Positions 8,253 through 19,327 are shown, counted from the stretch's first letter. The stretch: 64,000 nt of DNA from Bhargavaea cecembensis DSE10 (GCF_000348905.1 NZ_AOFT01000010.1:61005-125004); one strand, 5' to 3'. Notes: generated by a model from the sequence alone, not told the origin. Numbers and translations: made by a program.

Positions 8253-8269
8253 ATTTGGAGGTGAGCGAT

Positions 8270-9325
8270 ATGTTGCAATTCGGCAGAACGGACCTGCTTG
8301 ACGAAACGGAAGAAATGGTCAGGCACCGAACCGAAAAGGACAAGGAAAAACTGAAAGAATCCAGCGGCATCGACTTCCGCGAAAAGCGGAAAGGGCGGTT
8401 TATCGTCACGGAAATCCGTGTGGATGATAAAGGCGCCGAGAAGATCGGCAGGAAATCCGGGACCTACATCACTCTTACCGCACCGGGCCTGACAGCCGAT
8501 GATTCGGAAGGCTTCGTGGAAATGGAACAGCTCCTGGCTGACAAGCTGCGCGAGATGCACGCCCCGCTCGGGCTGCCGGAAAATCCGAAAGTGCTTGTCG
8601 TCGGGCTTGGCAACCGGTCCGTTACGCCGGACGCCGTAGGCCCGTATGCCATCGACCGTCTGCAGGAGGCCGTTCCGGCATTTTATTCGGAGGATCCGGG
8701 CCTGATCGCCTACGCGGCGGGTGTGACCGGCCAGACAGGATTCGAGACCAGTGATTTTGTGAATGCACTGGCAACGAAAATCAGTCCGGACCTGATCATC
8801 GTCATTGATGCGCTGGCGGCCAGGGACAGCACCCGGCTGTGCCGGACCATCCAGCTGACGGACACCGGCATCCACCCCGGATCCGGTGTCGGCAACGAAC
8901 GCAAAGAGATCTCAAAGGAAGTGCTCGGAATACCCGTGACCGCAATCGGGGTCCCGACGGTCGTGGACGGGCCGGTCATGGTGTCCGATGCCATTGAATC
9001 GGTGTTCAACTACATCGCAGCGAAGATCGAAGAAAAAAATTCTCCTTCCTCGGCGCTTGCCGTCACGCCATGGCTTCATGACAAAACAAAAGAAACCGAC
9101 AAAAAGGTGCTGAAGCCGATTTTCGGTGAATGGTCCCAGTGGTCGAAGGAAGACAAGCAGCAATTGTTCGAGGAAGTGCTTTCGTCGGACGAACAAAGCA
9201 TGTTCGTTACGCCGAAGGAGACGGATACGTGGATCCTGCAATACGCAACCCTTGTATCGGCGGGTGTGGTGAAATGGCTGTCGCCCGCAACACCCGGTTC
9301 TGAATCCCCTGCTCCCGCCATATAG
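8270..9325 (+). CDS. gpr: Spore germination protease Gpr
   Basis: A 351-residue GPR endopeptidase (an aspartate-type protease of family A25). The N-terminal prosequence region with GRTDLLDET resembles the RTDLA autoprocessing site. Family blocks VGLGNRSVTPDAVGP, IDALAARDS, SDTGIHPGSGVGN and GVPTVVDG are all present. Gpr is made as a zymogen in the forespore and on germination cleaves the small acid-soluble proteins that coat spore DNA. The ATG at 8270 follows GGAGGTGA. It is good evidence that the organism makes endospores. Confidence 0.95.
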   Translation: MLQFGRTDLLDETEEMVRHRTEKDKEKLKESSGIDFREKRKGRFIVTEIRVDDKGAEKIGRKSGTYITLTAPGLTADDSEGFVEMEQLLADKLREMHAPLGLPENPKVLVVGLGNRSVTPDAVGPYAIDRLQEAVPAFYSEDPGLIAYAAGVTGQTGFETSDFVNALATKISPDLIIVIDALAARDSTRLCRTIQLTDTGIHPGSGVGNERKEISKEVLGIPVTAIGVPTVVDGPVMVSDAIESVFNYIAAKIEEKNSPSSALAVTPWLHDKTKETDKKVLKPIFGEWSQWSKEDKQQLFEEVLSSDEQSMFVTPKETDTWILQYATLVSAGVVKWLSPATPGSESPAPAI

Positions 9326-9347
9326 TGCGGGAGGGGGGATTCTTTTG

Positions 9348-10166
9348 ATGAAGAAAAAGTGGCAGTTCTATACATGGCTGATCCTATTCCTGTTCCTCAT
9401 GCCGTTCATCACGGTCAAGATCCCCGGCCTGCATCCGGATGTCCGGGAAGCTGCTCCCGAATCGGGCAGGCTCGTCTATGCCGCCAATCTGTTCGATTTT
9501 GAGGTGGAAGAGGACGCGAAGCAAGCGGAACCGGGTGCGGCCGGACGGGCACTCATGTACTTCACCCATTCCCATGAGGCATTTGCGCCGATTCTTCGCG
9601 CAAAGGAAGGGAAGACCGCCGTCTCGCACAGCGAGGAGAATATCATGAATCTCGGTGAGGCATTCAGTTCCCACTTCGGCATGAACGGCATCTCGCTGGA
9701 TGTTCTGGACTATGATAACGCGGGCCAGATGAGCCGGAATGGCGTGCCGCACAGCCGGGCGTACAAGGCGATCCGTCCCCAAGTGCAGAAGCAGATTCAG
9801 GCGGGTGCATACGACCTTGTTCTCGATGTCCACAGGGATTCCCTCGGCAGGAACAAGACCACGCTGGACCATGCGGACGGGCCGTATGCCAAAGTGTATT
9901 TTGTCATTGGTGAAGATCACCGCGGTCATGAGGCAAACCGGCAGCTGGCAGAGGAAATCTCAGGGAAGATGAACGAACTGGTACCCGGCATTTCCAAGGG
10001 GATCTTCAGGAAAAGCGGCCATGGCGTGGACGGCATCTATAACCAGGATCTTGGCCCGAACGTACTGCTGATCGAGATGGGCGGTACGGAAAACACGGAG
10101 GAAGAGCTTAACCGGACCGCGGCGATTGTCGCAAAAGCTTCGGCCGAGGTGCTTGCCGGAAGATGA
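9348..10166 (+). CDS. spoIIP: Stage II sporulation protein P (cell-wall amidase/endopeptidase)
   Basis: A 272-residue SpoIIP. One N-terminal membrane helix (about residues 8-24), a short linker, then the catalytic domain: FTHSHEAF (about 72-79), DVHRDS (about 166-171), GIFRKSGHG, YNQDLGPN and LLIEMGG (about 240-246), containing the probable zinc ligands. SpoIIP removes stem peptides and cleaves cross-links with SpoIID so that the mother-cell membrane can engulf the forespore. It is much shorter than the roughly 400-residue B. subtilis protein, the loss falling in the region between membrane helix and catalytic domain. Start ATG 9348 follows GGGAGGGGGGA. A CATATAGT at 9319 could be a sigma-E -10, without a clear -35. 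Confidence 0.93.
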   Translation: MKKKWQFYTWLILFLFLMPFITVKIPGLHPDVREAAPESGRLVYAANLFDFEVEEDAKQAEPGAAGRALMYFTHSHEAFAPILRAKEGKTAVSHSEENIMNLGEAFSSHFGMNGISLDVLDYDNAGQMSRNGVPHSRAYKAIRPQVQKQIQAGAYDLVLDVHRDSLGRNKTTLDHADGPYAKVYFVIGEDHRGHEANRQLAEEISGKMNELVPGISKGIFRKSGHGVDGIYNQDLGPNVLLIEMGGTENTEEELNRTAAIVAKASAEVLAGR

Positions 10167-10206
10167 GGCAACGGCAAAAAACAATGGCTTTCCCGTATGG
10201 CCCCGA

Positions 10207-10235
10207 TTGAATCATGTTTTGTCCACTGTTATAAT
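10207..10235 (+). promoter_or_regulatory. Sigma-A promoter of lepA
   Basis: TTGAAT (10207-10212), 17 bases, consensus TATAAT (10230-10235). It separates lepA from the sporulation genes upstream. Confidence 0.8.
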
Positions 10236-10264
10236 TCAAACTAGTTTACAGAGGAGTGGACAAC

Positions 10265-12094
10265 ATGAATCGCGAAGAACGACTTGCACGTCGGGACCAC
10301 ATCCGGAATTTCTCGATCATCGCCCATATTGATCACGGGAAATCCACGTTGGCCGACCGGATATTGGAAAAAACCGAAACCCTGACCTCACGGGAGATGA
10401 AAGACCAGCTCCTCGACTCGATGGACCTGGAGCGTGAGCGGGGCATTACTATCAAACTGAATGCTATCCAGCTGAATTACAAGGCGAAAAACGGTGAGGA
10501 ATATATTCTTCACCTCATCGATACACCCGGGCACGTCGACTTCACCTACGAAGTATCCCGGAGCCTGGCTGCATGCGAGGGCGCCATCCTCGTGGTCGAT
10601 GCGGCACAGGGAATCGAGGCCCAGACGCTGGCGAACGTATACCTGGCACTCGACAACGACCTGGAGATCCTTCCGGTCATCAACAAGATCGACCTTCCGG
10701 CTGCGGATCCCGATCGGGTCAAGCAGGAAATTGAAGATGTGATCGGCCTTGATGCTTCCGAAGCGGTCCATGCTTCCGCCAAAGCGGGCATCGGCATCGA
10801 AGAGATCATTGAACAAGTGGTGGAAAAAGTGCCGGCCCCGACCGGAGACCCGGACGCACCGCTGAAGGCACTTATTTTCGACTCTCTTTATGATCAGTAC
10901 CGGGGCGTTGTCGCCTACATCCGGATTGTCGAGGGAACAGTAAAGCCCGGGGACAAGATCCGAATGATGGCGACCGGAAAGGAATTCGAAGTCGTGGAGG
11001 CAGGGGTCTTCACGCCAAAAGCCACCAAACGCGACGAACTGACTGTCGGTGATGTCGGCTATCTGACTGCGGCGATCAAGAATGTGGGGGACACCCGCGT
11101 GGGGGATACCATCACACTCGCCGCCAATCCGGCAGATGAACCCCTCCCGGGTTACCGGAAGCTGAATCCGATGGTATTCTGCGGACTGTACCCGATCGAT
11201 ACGGCCAAGTACAACGACCTGCGTGAGGCGCTGGAAAAGCTGGAGCTGAATGATTCCGCCCTGACCTACGAGGCGGAAACGTCCCAGGCGCTTGGCTTCG
11301 GCTTCCGCTGCGGATTCCTCGGACTGCTTCACATGGAGATTATCCAGGAGCGGATCGAACGGGAATTCAACATCGACCTGATTACGACAGCGCCGAGCGT
11401 CATCTATGATGTGATCATGACCGACGAATCAGTCCTGAAGGTGGACAACCCGTCACTCATGCCGGATCCCCAGAAAATCGAGGAGGTCCAGGAGCCGTAC
11501 GTCAAAGCTTCCATCATGGTGCCGAACGATTATGTAGGGGCAGTCATGGAGCTTTGCCAGCGGAAGCGCGGCCATTTTATCACGATGGATTATCTCGACT
11601 CCACACGGGTCAACATCATCTATGAGATTCCGCTTTCCGAAATCGTCTATGACTTCTTTGACCAGCTGAAATCCCATACAAAAGGGTATGCTTCGTTCGA
11701 CTATGAGCTGATCGGCTACCGTACGAGCAAGCTCGTGAAGATGGACATTCTCCTGAACGCCGAGAAAGTGGATGCGCTCAGCTTTATCGTCCACCGCGAC
11801 TTTGCCTATGAGCGGGGCAAGGCGATTGTTGAAAAACTGAAAGAGCTTATCCCGAGGCAGCAGTTCGAGGTGCCTGTGCAGGCGGCCATCGGAAACAAGA
11901 TCGTGGCCCGTTCGACCATCAAGTCCATGGGCAAGAACGTCCTCGCCAAATGTTACGGCGGAGACATCTCCCGGAAACGGAAGCTTCTGGAGAAGCAGAA
12001 AGCCGGGAAAAAGCGGATGAAGCAGGTCGGGTCAGTCGAAGTGCCGCAGGAAGCCTTCATGGCCGTCCTCAGCATGGACGAGGACAAATCCTAA
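10265..12094 (+). CDS. lepA: Elongation factor 4 (LepA)
   Basis: A 609-residue translational GTPase. G1 AHIDHGKST at residues 20-28, G3 DTPGH, G4 NKID, followed by domains II, III, V and the LepA-specific C-terminal domain ending in [13 protein letters not shown]. LepA acts on ribosomes (back-translocation or subunit biogenesis have been proposed). Length matches the family. The ATG at 10265 follows GAGGAG; an in-frame GTG at 10256 overlaps that site. Its own promoter and a terminator precede hemW. Confidence 0.96.
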   Translation: MNREERLARRDHIRNFSIIAHIDHGKSTLADRILEKTETLTSREMKDQLLDSMDLERERGITIKLNAIQLNYKAKNGEEYILHLIDTPGHVDFTYEVSRSLAACEGAILVVDAAQGIEAQTLANVYLALDNDLEILPVINKIDLPAADPDRVKQEIEDVIGLDASEAVHASAKAGIGIEEIIEQVVEKVPAPTGDPDAPLKALIFDSLYDQYRGVVAYIRIVEGTVKPGDKIRMMATGKEFEVVEAGVFTPKATKRDELTVGDVGYLTAAIKNVGDTRVGDTITLAANPADEPLPGYRKLNPMVFCGLYPIDTAKYNDLREALEKLELNDSALTYEAETSQALGFGFRCGFLGLLHMEIIQERIEREFNIDLITTAPSVIYDVIMTDESVLKVDNPSLMPDPQKIEEVQEPYVKASIMVPNDYVGAVMELCQRKRGHFITMDYLDSTRVNIIYEIPLSEIVYDFFDQLKSHTKGYASFDYELIGYRTSKLVKMDILLNAEKVDALSFIVHRDFAYERGKAIVEKLKELIPRQQFEVPVQAAIGNKIVARSTIKSMGKNVLAKCYGGDISRKRKLLEKQKAGKKRMKQVGSVEVPQEAFMAVLSMDEDKS

Positions 12095-12100
12095 CACCGG

Positions 12101-12127
12101 AAAAGGAGGCGGCCGCCTCCTTTTTTC
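12101..12127 (+). terminator. Terminator between lepA and hemW
   Basis: AAGGAGGC, three-base loop, GCCTCCTT, then a T-run (12121-12126). The T-run is only about 20 bases before the hemW start, so hemW relies on read-through or a nearby promoter not recognised here. Confidence 0.75.
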
Positions 12128-12147
12128 GCATGAAAGAAGGAAACAGC

Positions 12148-13287
12148 ATGACAGACGGTCTTTATATCCACATTCCTTTCTGCCACCAGATCTGCTTTTA
12201 CTGTGATTTCAATAAAGTGTTCTTCAAAAACCAGCCTGTTGATGAATACATCGACTGCCTTGGCAAAGAACTAATGATGATGCGCGGGGAAGGACTGTTC
12301 GATCATGGCGGGCCGCTGACCATCTTCATCGGCGGCGGGACCCCGACTGCGCTGGAAGACCGGCAGCTGGAAAAGCTGTTTGGCCATATCCGCAGCGCCG
12401 TGCCCATGGATCGCCTCATTGAATTCTCCACAGAGGCCAACCCTGATGAACTCACGCCGGACAAGCTGGCCATTCTGTGGGAAAACGGAGTCCGGCGGCT
12501 CAGCATCGGTGTCCAGTCATTTGACGCCGGCCTCCTTGAGCGGCTGGGCCGAACCCACAGCCCGAATGACGCGGAACGCGTCGTCCGGCAGGCGCGTGAA
12601 ACCGGTTTTGAAAATATCAGTCTCGATCTGATGTACGGCCTGCCCGAACAGACGATGAACCAATGGGAAGATACGCTTGACCGCGCCCTTTCACTGTGCC
12701 TCCCGCATTACTCTGCTTATTCACTCATCGTCGAACCCAAGACGATCTTTTATAACCTGATGAACAAAAATATGCTCCCGCTGCCGGGCGAAGACTTGGA
12801 AGCGGCCATGTTCGAACGCCTGATGGAACGGATGGCACAGTCGGGCCTGCAGCAGTATGAAATCAGCAACTTTGCCAAAGTCGGCCATGAATCGGTCCAC
12901 AACAAGCTTTACTGGCAAAACCGTTCCTATGCGGGTGCCGGAGCAGGGGCACATGGGTATGCGGGCGGAATCCGCTACTCCAATCATGGACCGCTGAAAA
13001 AATACATGAATGCGGTCGGGGAAGGCCGCCGGCCGGTTTTCGAGGAGCACCGGGTGACTGCAAGTGAAGAGATGGAAGAAGAGATGTTCCTCGGGCTGCG
13101 CATGACTGAAGGTGTCCGCTTCGACAAATTCAGGGAGCGGTTCGGCAAGGAACTGGACGATGTATACGGCCCGCAGATCCGCGAGCTGGCCGGCCAGGAG
13201 CTGCTCACTTCGGATGGAGAATCGGTCCGCCTCACCCGGAAGGGCATTTTCCTGGGCAATGAAGTATTCCAGGAGTTCCTCGGATAA
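12148..13287 (+). CDS. hemW: Radical SAM haem chaperone HemW
   Basis: A 379-residue radical SAM protein. The cluster cysteines are C12, C16 and C19 in CHQICFYCDF; the DF after the last cysteine, rather than a fourth cysteine, is the mark of HemW rather than coproporphyrinogen oxidase HemN. IGGGTPTAL, STEANPDE and SIGVQSF follow, and the C-terminal HemN_C region is present. HemW is thought to bind haem and deliver it to respiratory enzymes. The ATG at 12148 has GAAGGA upstream and gives the B. subtilis length; an ATG at 12130 lies next to the terminator. Confidence 0.92.
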   Translation: MTDGLYIHIPFCHQICFYCDFNKVFFKNQPVDEYIDCLGKELMMMRGEGLFDHGGPLTIFIGGGTPTALEDRQLEKLFGHIRSAVPMDRLIEFSTEANPDELTPDKLAILWENGVRRLSIGVQSFDAGLLERLGRTHSPNDAERVVRQARETGFENISLDLMYGLPEQTMNQWEDTLDRALSLCLPHYSAYSLIVEPKTIFYNLMNKNMLPLPGEDLEAAMFERLMERMAQSGLQQYEISNFAKVGHESVHNKLYWQNRSYAGAGAGAHGYAGGIRYSNHGPLKKYMNAVGEGRRPVFEEHRVTASEEMEEEMFLGLRMTEGVRFDKFRERFGKELDDVYGPQIRELAGQELLTSDGESVRLTRKGIFLGNEVFQEFLG

Positions 13288-13299
13288 CGCACAGTTTGA

Positions 13300-13328
13300 T
13301 TGACGGACGGAATAGCTTTTGATAAATT
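13300..13328 (+). promoter_or_regulatory. Sigma-A promoter of the hrcA heat-shock operon
   Basis: TTGACG (13300-13305), 17 bases, TAAATT (13323-13328), immediately upstream of the CIRCE operator, so the transcript would start at or next to the operator. Confidence 0.85.
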
Positions 13329-13339
13329 GGGTATAGGAA

Positions 13340-13366
13340 TTAGCACTCAATATAACGGAGTGCTAA
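13340..13366 (+). promoter_or_regulatory. CIRCE operator (HrcA binding site)
   Basis: A perfect consensus: TTAGCACTC, nine bases, GAGTGCTAA. HrcA, assisted by GroEL in known systems, binds here and represses the operon until heat stress. It also lies in the 5' leader of the hrcA mRNA, where the hairpin can affect stability. Confidence 0.98.
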
Positions 13367-13380
13367 CAGAGGTGATGATC

Positions 13381-14409
13381 ATGCTGACAGAGCGTCAATT
13401 GCACATACTGCAAGCGATCGTCGACGGGTTCATCCGGTCGGCCCAGCCTGTCGGATCGCGCCAATTATCCAAACTTGAAACGGTGCCGTTCAGTGCCGCG
13501 ACCATCCGGAATGACATGGCGGACCTTGAGGAGCTGGGCCTTCTCGAGAAGACGCATACGTCCTCGGGAAGGGTGCCCTCCGAAAAGGGCTACCGCTTTT
13601 ACGTGGACCATCTGCTGAGGACCAGGAGCCTTGAAGGAAATGACCTGGAGCGGATCCGCTCCATCTTCGACGACCGGCTGCTGGAGACGGAACTGATTAT
13701 CCGCAAGACGGCCGATATTCTCTCCGAGCTGACCAGCTACACATCGATCCTGCTGGGACCGGATGTCGGCCAGCATAAGGTGAAGCGGTTCCAGATCATT
13801 CCGCTGTCCGACGATTATGCGGTCGCGATCATCGTCACTGATGGCGGCCACGTCGAACACCGGAACTTCCATATTCCGGAGGATATCCATCCGTCCGACA
13901 TCGAACGGATGGTGAACATCCTCAATGAGCATCTGGTCGGTGTGCCGCTTCATGACATCGACCGGCGGATGCAGACTGAGATCTCCGGAATTTTCCGCCG
14001 GCATGTCGGGCGCTACGGGGATCTGTTCAGATCGTTCCGCGAGTCGCTCAGCACGACAAATGAGGAAGAGCGCCTGTTCTTTGGCGGCCGCATGAACATG
14101 CTGACACAGCCGGAGTTCAATGACCCTGAAAAAGCGCGCCAGGTCATGCATTATATGGAAGACGAACCGCTTGCCGCGCTGCTGTTCGATCTTGGCGCCG
14201 ACGGGATCCATATCCGCATCGGCTCTGAGAACGGCCATTTGGCCATGGAAGATTGCAGTGTCATCACTGCTTCTTATACAGCGGGAGAGGGAAGAAAGGG
14301 CGCGATCGCCATTGTCGGTCCGACAAGGATGGACTATGCGCGCGTCGTATCCGTGCTCGACTACATGAGCCGCGGCCTTTCCCGTGAATTGGGCCGGCAT
14401 CTGAAGTGA
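13381..14409 (+). CDS. hrcA: Heat-inducible transcription repressor HrcA
   Basis: A 342-residue repressor. The N-terminal winged helix contains FIRSAQPVGSRQL and ATIRNDMADLEELG (about residues 19-60), followed by SSGRVPSEKGYRFYVDHLL and the GAF-like dimerisation domain with FFGGRMNMLTQPEF. The C-terminal SYTAGEGRKGAIAIVGPTRM is typical. It represses its own operon through the CIRCE site 15 bases upstream. Several upstream frames are open, but ATG 13381 follows AGAGGTGA and matches the family start MLTERQ. Confidence 0.96.
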   Translation: MLTERQLHILQAIVDGFIRSAQPVGSRQLSKLETVPFSAATIRNDMADLEELGLLEKTHTSSGRVPSEKGYRFYVDHLLRTRSLEGNDLERIRSIFDDRLLETELIIRKTADILSELTSYTSILLGPDVGQHKVKRFQIIPLSDDYAVAIIVTDGGHVEHRNFHIPEDIHPSDIERMVNILNEHLVGVPLHDIDRRMQTEISGIFRRHVGRYGDLFRSFRESLSTTNEEERLFFGGRMNMLTQPEFNDPEKARQVMHYMEDEPLAALLFDLGADGIHIRIGSENGHLAMEDCSVITASYTAGEGRKGAIAIVGPTRMDYARVVSVLDYMSRGLSRELGRHLK

Positions 14410-14424
14410 GGCCATCCCGATTCA

Positions 14425-14491
14425 TCATCTTTGTGTTTTTTCTATAGCATCTCAATGTCGACAACATCTACATTGAACAAATCAAAGATGA
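14425..14491 (+). other. Nested inverted repeat between hrcA and grpE
   Basis: TCATCTTTG (14425-14433) pairs with CAAAGATGA (14483-14491), and inside it CAATGT (14453-14458) pairs with ACATTG (14470-14475). In B. subtilis the hrcA-grpE-dnaK transcript is cut between hrcA and grpE, and a stem-loop at the new 5' end stabilises the downstream part. This element is placed to serve the same purpose; that is inference. Confidence 0.55.
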
Positions 14492-14538
14492 CACATCCAG
14501 AATGACAACGTTAGTACGAGAGTTTGGAGGAGAGTTTT

Positions 14539-15139
14539 TTGTCCAACGATGAAAACAAAGAGTTGAATGAAGAGGCCGTCAAGACGGCTGCGGTCGAAGG
14601 AGATAACCTGGCCGGAGAAGCAAGCACTTCCGCTTCTGCAGAAACACCGGAAGCGCAGGAAAACGCGGAAGCTGCGGCGGATTCCCGAGATGCCCGCATC
14701 GCCGAACTTGAAGAGGAGCTGGACCGGAAAGAAGACAAGTATCTGCGCCTGCTCTCCGATTTCGAGAACTTCAAGCGCCGGTCTGCCGCTGAAATGCAAG
14801 CTTCCGAAAAGTACCGCTCGCAGCGGCTCATGGTCGAGCTGCTTCCGGTGCTGGACAACTTTGGGCGCGCATTTGACGCGGAAGTAAAGTCCGAAGATGC
14901 GCTTGCGCTCAAAAAAAGGCATGGAGATGATTTACAAGTCGTTCTGTTCCGCGATGGAAAAGGAAGGGCTTGAAGAAATCGAGGCGGAGGGCAAGGAGTT
15001 CGATCCGAACTTCCACCACGCCGTCATGCAGGGCCAGGACGGCTCCAAGCCGTCCAATACCGTTTTGGAGGAACTCCAGAAAGGGTATATGCTGAAGGAT
15101 CGGATTCTGCGTCCTTCAATGGTAAAAGTAAACGAATAA
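14539..15139 (+). pseudogene. grpE: Nucleotide exchange factor GrpE, interrupted by a +1-base frameshift
   Basis: The gene starts with TTG at 14539 after GGAGGAG. The first frame encodes an acidic N-terminus, the coiled-coil segment EEELDRKEDKYLRLLSDFENFK and the four-helix region, then leaves the family sequence after about residue 124 and stops at 14973. A second frame, joined at the run of seven A residues (14911-14917), encodes the rest: [45 protein letters not shown], to 15139. Removing one A restores a normal 199-residue GrpE. As written, the product lacks the beta-domain that contacts DnaK. Either the run was miscounted in sequencing, or the gene is mutated or relies on slippage. GrpE is ADP/ATP exchange factor for DnaK. 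Confidence 0.9.
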
Positions 15140-17023
<1,884 letters not shown>

Positions 17024-17035
17024 TCCGCCCTCGGA

Positions 17036-17069
17036 AAAGCCAAAGTCGGTATTTCGGCTTTGGCTTTTC
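17036..17069 (+). terminator. Terminator after dnaK
   Basis: GCCAAAG (17039-17045) pairs with CTTTGGC (17058-17064), extended by AAAA/TTTT. Confidence 0.8.
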
Positions 17070-17139
17070 TACTGTCCAAAACCGGGAGGCCGGATACGGA
17101 TGGGTCCGGAGGATGCACACTGCAGCTCCCGTAACGTTT

Positions 17140-17168
17140 TTGAAAGACCATTTTCCGCATGGTACAAT
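17140..17168 (+). promoter_or_regulatory. Sigma-A promoter of dnaJ
   Basis: TTGAAA (17140-17145), 17 bases, TACAAT (17163-17168). No CIRCE lies nearby, so dnaJ can be expressed independently of HrcA. Confidence 0.78.
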
Positions 17169-17200
17169 GATTCTCATGCAAGCGAGTCAGGAGTGAGAGA

Positions 17201-18340
17201 ATGAGCAAGCGTGATTACTATGAAGTGCTTGGAGTCACGAAATCTGCAAGTAAAGATGAAATCAAGAAAGCTTACAGGACACTGTCCAAGAAATATCACC
17301 CGGACCTGAACAAGGAAGAAGGGTCTGATGAGAAATTCAAGGAAATCGCCGAAGCCTATGAAGTCTTGAGCGACGACAGCAAGCGGGCCCGCTATGACCA
17401 GTTCGGCCATGCGGATGCTGCAGGCGGATTCGGCGGCGGAGGATTTGGCGGGGGAGGATTCGGCGGCGGCGCCGCGGGATTCGACTTTGACGATATTCTG
17501 AACACCTTCTTTGGAGGCGGCGGCAGGCGCCGCGATCCGAACGCTCCCCGGCAGGGTGCGGACCTCTCCTATACGATGACGATCGACTTTATGGATGCCG
17601 TTTTCGGCAAAGAGACGGAGATCGATGTCAACAAGGAAGAAAACTGTGACACTTGCGGCGGCGACGGCGCAAAGCCGGGCACGAGTGTCAGCACCTGCTC
17701 TGAGTGCGGCGGCTCCGGCCAGGTCAGCGTGACGCAGACGACACCGTTCGGCCAGATGGTCAACCGCAGGCCTTGCCAGACCTGCCAGGGCACCGGCAAG
17801 ATCATCCCGGAAAAGTGTACCGAATGCCATGGTGCGGGACGCGTCACCAAACGCAAACGGATCAAGATCACCATCCCTGCAGGCGTCGAGGACGGACAGC
17901 AGCTCCGCGTTGCGGGCCAGGGGGAACCCGGCGTTAACGGCGGACCTGCCGGTGATCTGTACGTGGAATTCCGTGTACGGCCGCATGAGCGCTTTGTCCG
18001 TGAAGGGGACGACATCCTTCTGGAGCTTCGCGTCAACTTTGCTCAGGCAGCCCTCGGGGACGAAGTCGAGGTCCCGACCGTTCACGGCAAGGTCAAGCTG
18101 AAGATTCCGGCGGGAACCCAGACAGGCACGACGTTCCGCCTGAAGGGCAAAGGGGTTCCGAACGTCCACGGATATGGCACGGGCGACCAGCACGTCATCA
18201 TCAGGCTCGTCACCCCGACGAAGATGACCGAAAAGCAGAAGCAGCTGATGCGGGACTTTGCCGCTGTCAGCGGAGATGTTCCGGACGAATACCAAAGTTC
18301 GCTGTTTGATCGTCTGAAGCGTACATTCAAGGGCGACTGA
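17201..18340 (+). CDS. dnaJ: Co-chaperone DnaJ (Hsp40)
   Basis: A 379-residue type I Hsp40. The J domain (residues 1-70) has the HPD triad at 33-35. A glycine/phenylalanine-rich stretch with repeated GFGGG units follows (about 76-100). Four zinc-finger CxxCxGxG repeats ([32 protein letters not shown]) begin near residues 149, 166, 192 and 206, then the substrate-binding beta domains. DnaJ stimulates DnaK ATP hydrolysis and presents clients. The start at 17201 follows GGAGTGAGAG. prmA follows after 15 bases, so dnaJ-prmA-rsmE-mtaB are probably cotranscribed. Confidence 0.98.
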   Translation: MSKRDYYEVLGVTKSASKDEIKKAYRTLSKKYHPDLNKEEGSDEKFKEIAEAYEVLSDDSKRARYDQFGHADAAGGFGGGGFGGGGFGGGAAGFDFDDILNTFFGGGGRRRDPNAPRQGADLSYTMTIDFMDAVFGKETEIDVNKEENCDTCGGDGAKPGTSVSTCSECGGSGQVSVTQTTPFGQMVNRRPCQTCQGTGKIIPEKCTECHGAGRVTKRKRIKITIPAGVEDGQQLRVAGQGEPGVNGGPAGDLYVEFRVRPHERFVREGDDILLELRVNFAQAALGDEVEVPTVHGKVKLKIPAGTQTGTTFRLKGKGVPNVHGYGTGDQHVIIRLVTPTKMTEKQKQLMRDFAAVSGDVPDEYQSSLFDRLKRTFKGD

Positions 18341-18355
18341 AAGGGCTGATTCTAC

Positions 18356-19327
18356 ATGAAATGGGCGGAAATCTCGGTACACACTTCCACAGAGGCGGTC
18401 GAAGCCGTTTCGAACCTCCTTTATGAAGCGGGAGCGAGCGGCGTCGTGATCGAAGACTCCAGGGAACCGGATCTCGAGCATGATACCCGGTTCGGCGAGC
18501 TCTACGAACTGGACAGGGCGGATTATCCGGCCGAGGGGGCCATCGTCAAGGCCTACCTGCCGGTGAACAGCTTCCTGCCCGAGACGGTGAACGAACTGAA
18601 AAACGAAATATCCAATCTGGTCTCCTACGGTCTTGATATCGGCCCGAACTCTGTCACTCAATCGGAAGTGGACGAGGAGGACTGGTCGACCGCCTGGAAG
18701 GACTATTATCATCCTGTCAAGATTTCAAAGCGGTTCACGATTGTGCCGACTTGGGAAGACTATGAGCGGCTCAGCACGGATGAACTGATCATCGAGCTGG
18801 ACCCGGGCATGGCATTCGGCACGGGCACACACCCGACGACGGTCATGTGCCTTCAGGCACTGGAAAAGACGGTCTGTGAAGGTGACGAAGTGGTCGATAT
18901 CGGCACAGGCTCCGGCGTCCTGTCCATTGGTGCCGCACTGCTTGGTGCAGGCCGGATCACGGCACTAGACCTTGACGAGGTCGCCGTAGAGTCCGCCCGC
19001 CAGAACGCGGAGCTTAACGGCCTCGCCGGACAGATCGACGTCCGTCACGGAAATCTTCTGGATGCCTATGATGGCCGGCCGGATATCGCAGTCGCCAATA
19101 TCCTGGCGGAAGTGATCGTCACATTCACGGATGATGCTTACCGGACCCTGAAGCCGGGAGGGCTATTCATTACATCCGGCATCATCGCCCAGAAAAAGGA
19201 TGAAGTAAAAGATGCGCTTGCAGCTTCCGGCTTCAGCATCGAGGAAGTGATGGTCATGGAAGACTGGACCGCCATCATCGCGCGAAAACCGGAAGCGGGT
19301 GGAACGGATGCAGAGATACTTTCTTGA
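18356..19327 (+). CDS. prmA: Ribosomal protein L11 methyltransferase PrmA
   Basis: A 323-residue methyltransferase that trimethylates ribosomal protein L11. The N-terminal recognition domain is followed by the SAM-binding domain: AFGTGTHPTT (about residues 157-166), VVDIGTGSGVLSIGAA (about 179-194) and VANILAEVI with the NxxA-type active-site segment (about 244-252). The length is normal. It is placed between dnaJ and rsmE as in most Bacillales, and its last 20 bases overlap the rsmE start, indicating coupled translation. Confidence 0.95.
   Translation: MKWAEISVHTSTEAVEAVSNLLYEAGASGVVIEDSREPDLEHDTRFGELYELDRADYPAEGAIVKAYLPVNSFLPETVNELKNEISNLVSYGLDIGPNSVTQSEVDEEDWSTAWKDYYHPVKISKRFTIVPTWEDYERLSTDELIIELDPGMAFGTGTHPTTVMCLQALEKTVCEGDEVVDIGTGSGVLSIGAALLGAGRITALDLDEVAVESARQNAELNGLAGQIDVRHGNLLDAYDGRPDIAVANILAEVIVTFTDDAYRTLKPGGLFITSGIIAQKKDEVKDALAASGFSIEEVMVMEDWTAIIARKPEAGGTDAEILS

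Noticed and set aside
9311..9332. Inverted repeat CTCCCGCCA/TGCGGGAG between gpr and spoIIP as terminator
   Set aside because: No T-run follows and the spoIIP ribosome site overlaps it; more likely a weak processing or attenuation element, not supported enough to call.
12130..12147. ATG at 12130 as hemW start
   Set aside because: It abuts the lepA terminator T-run and would add six residues not present in homologues; ATG 12148 has a proper ribosome site.
14911..14920. Programmed -1 ribosomal frameshift at the A-run in grpE
   Set aside because: A -1 slip leads to a stop after four codons; only +1 (or loss of one A) restores GrpE, and no +1 stimulator such as a stop codon at the slip site is present.
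17420..17500. Tandem GGATTCGGCGG-like units that look like a short repeat array
   Set aside because: They encode the glycine/phenylalanine region of DnaJ, a normal feature; no CRISPR spacing.
17174..18712. A 512-codon open frame antisense to dnaJ and prmA
   Set aside because: Same cause as above; it crosses a promoter and an intergenic region and has no recognisable domain.
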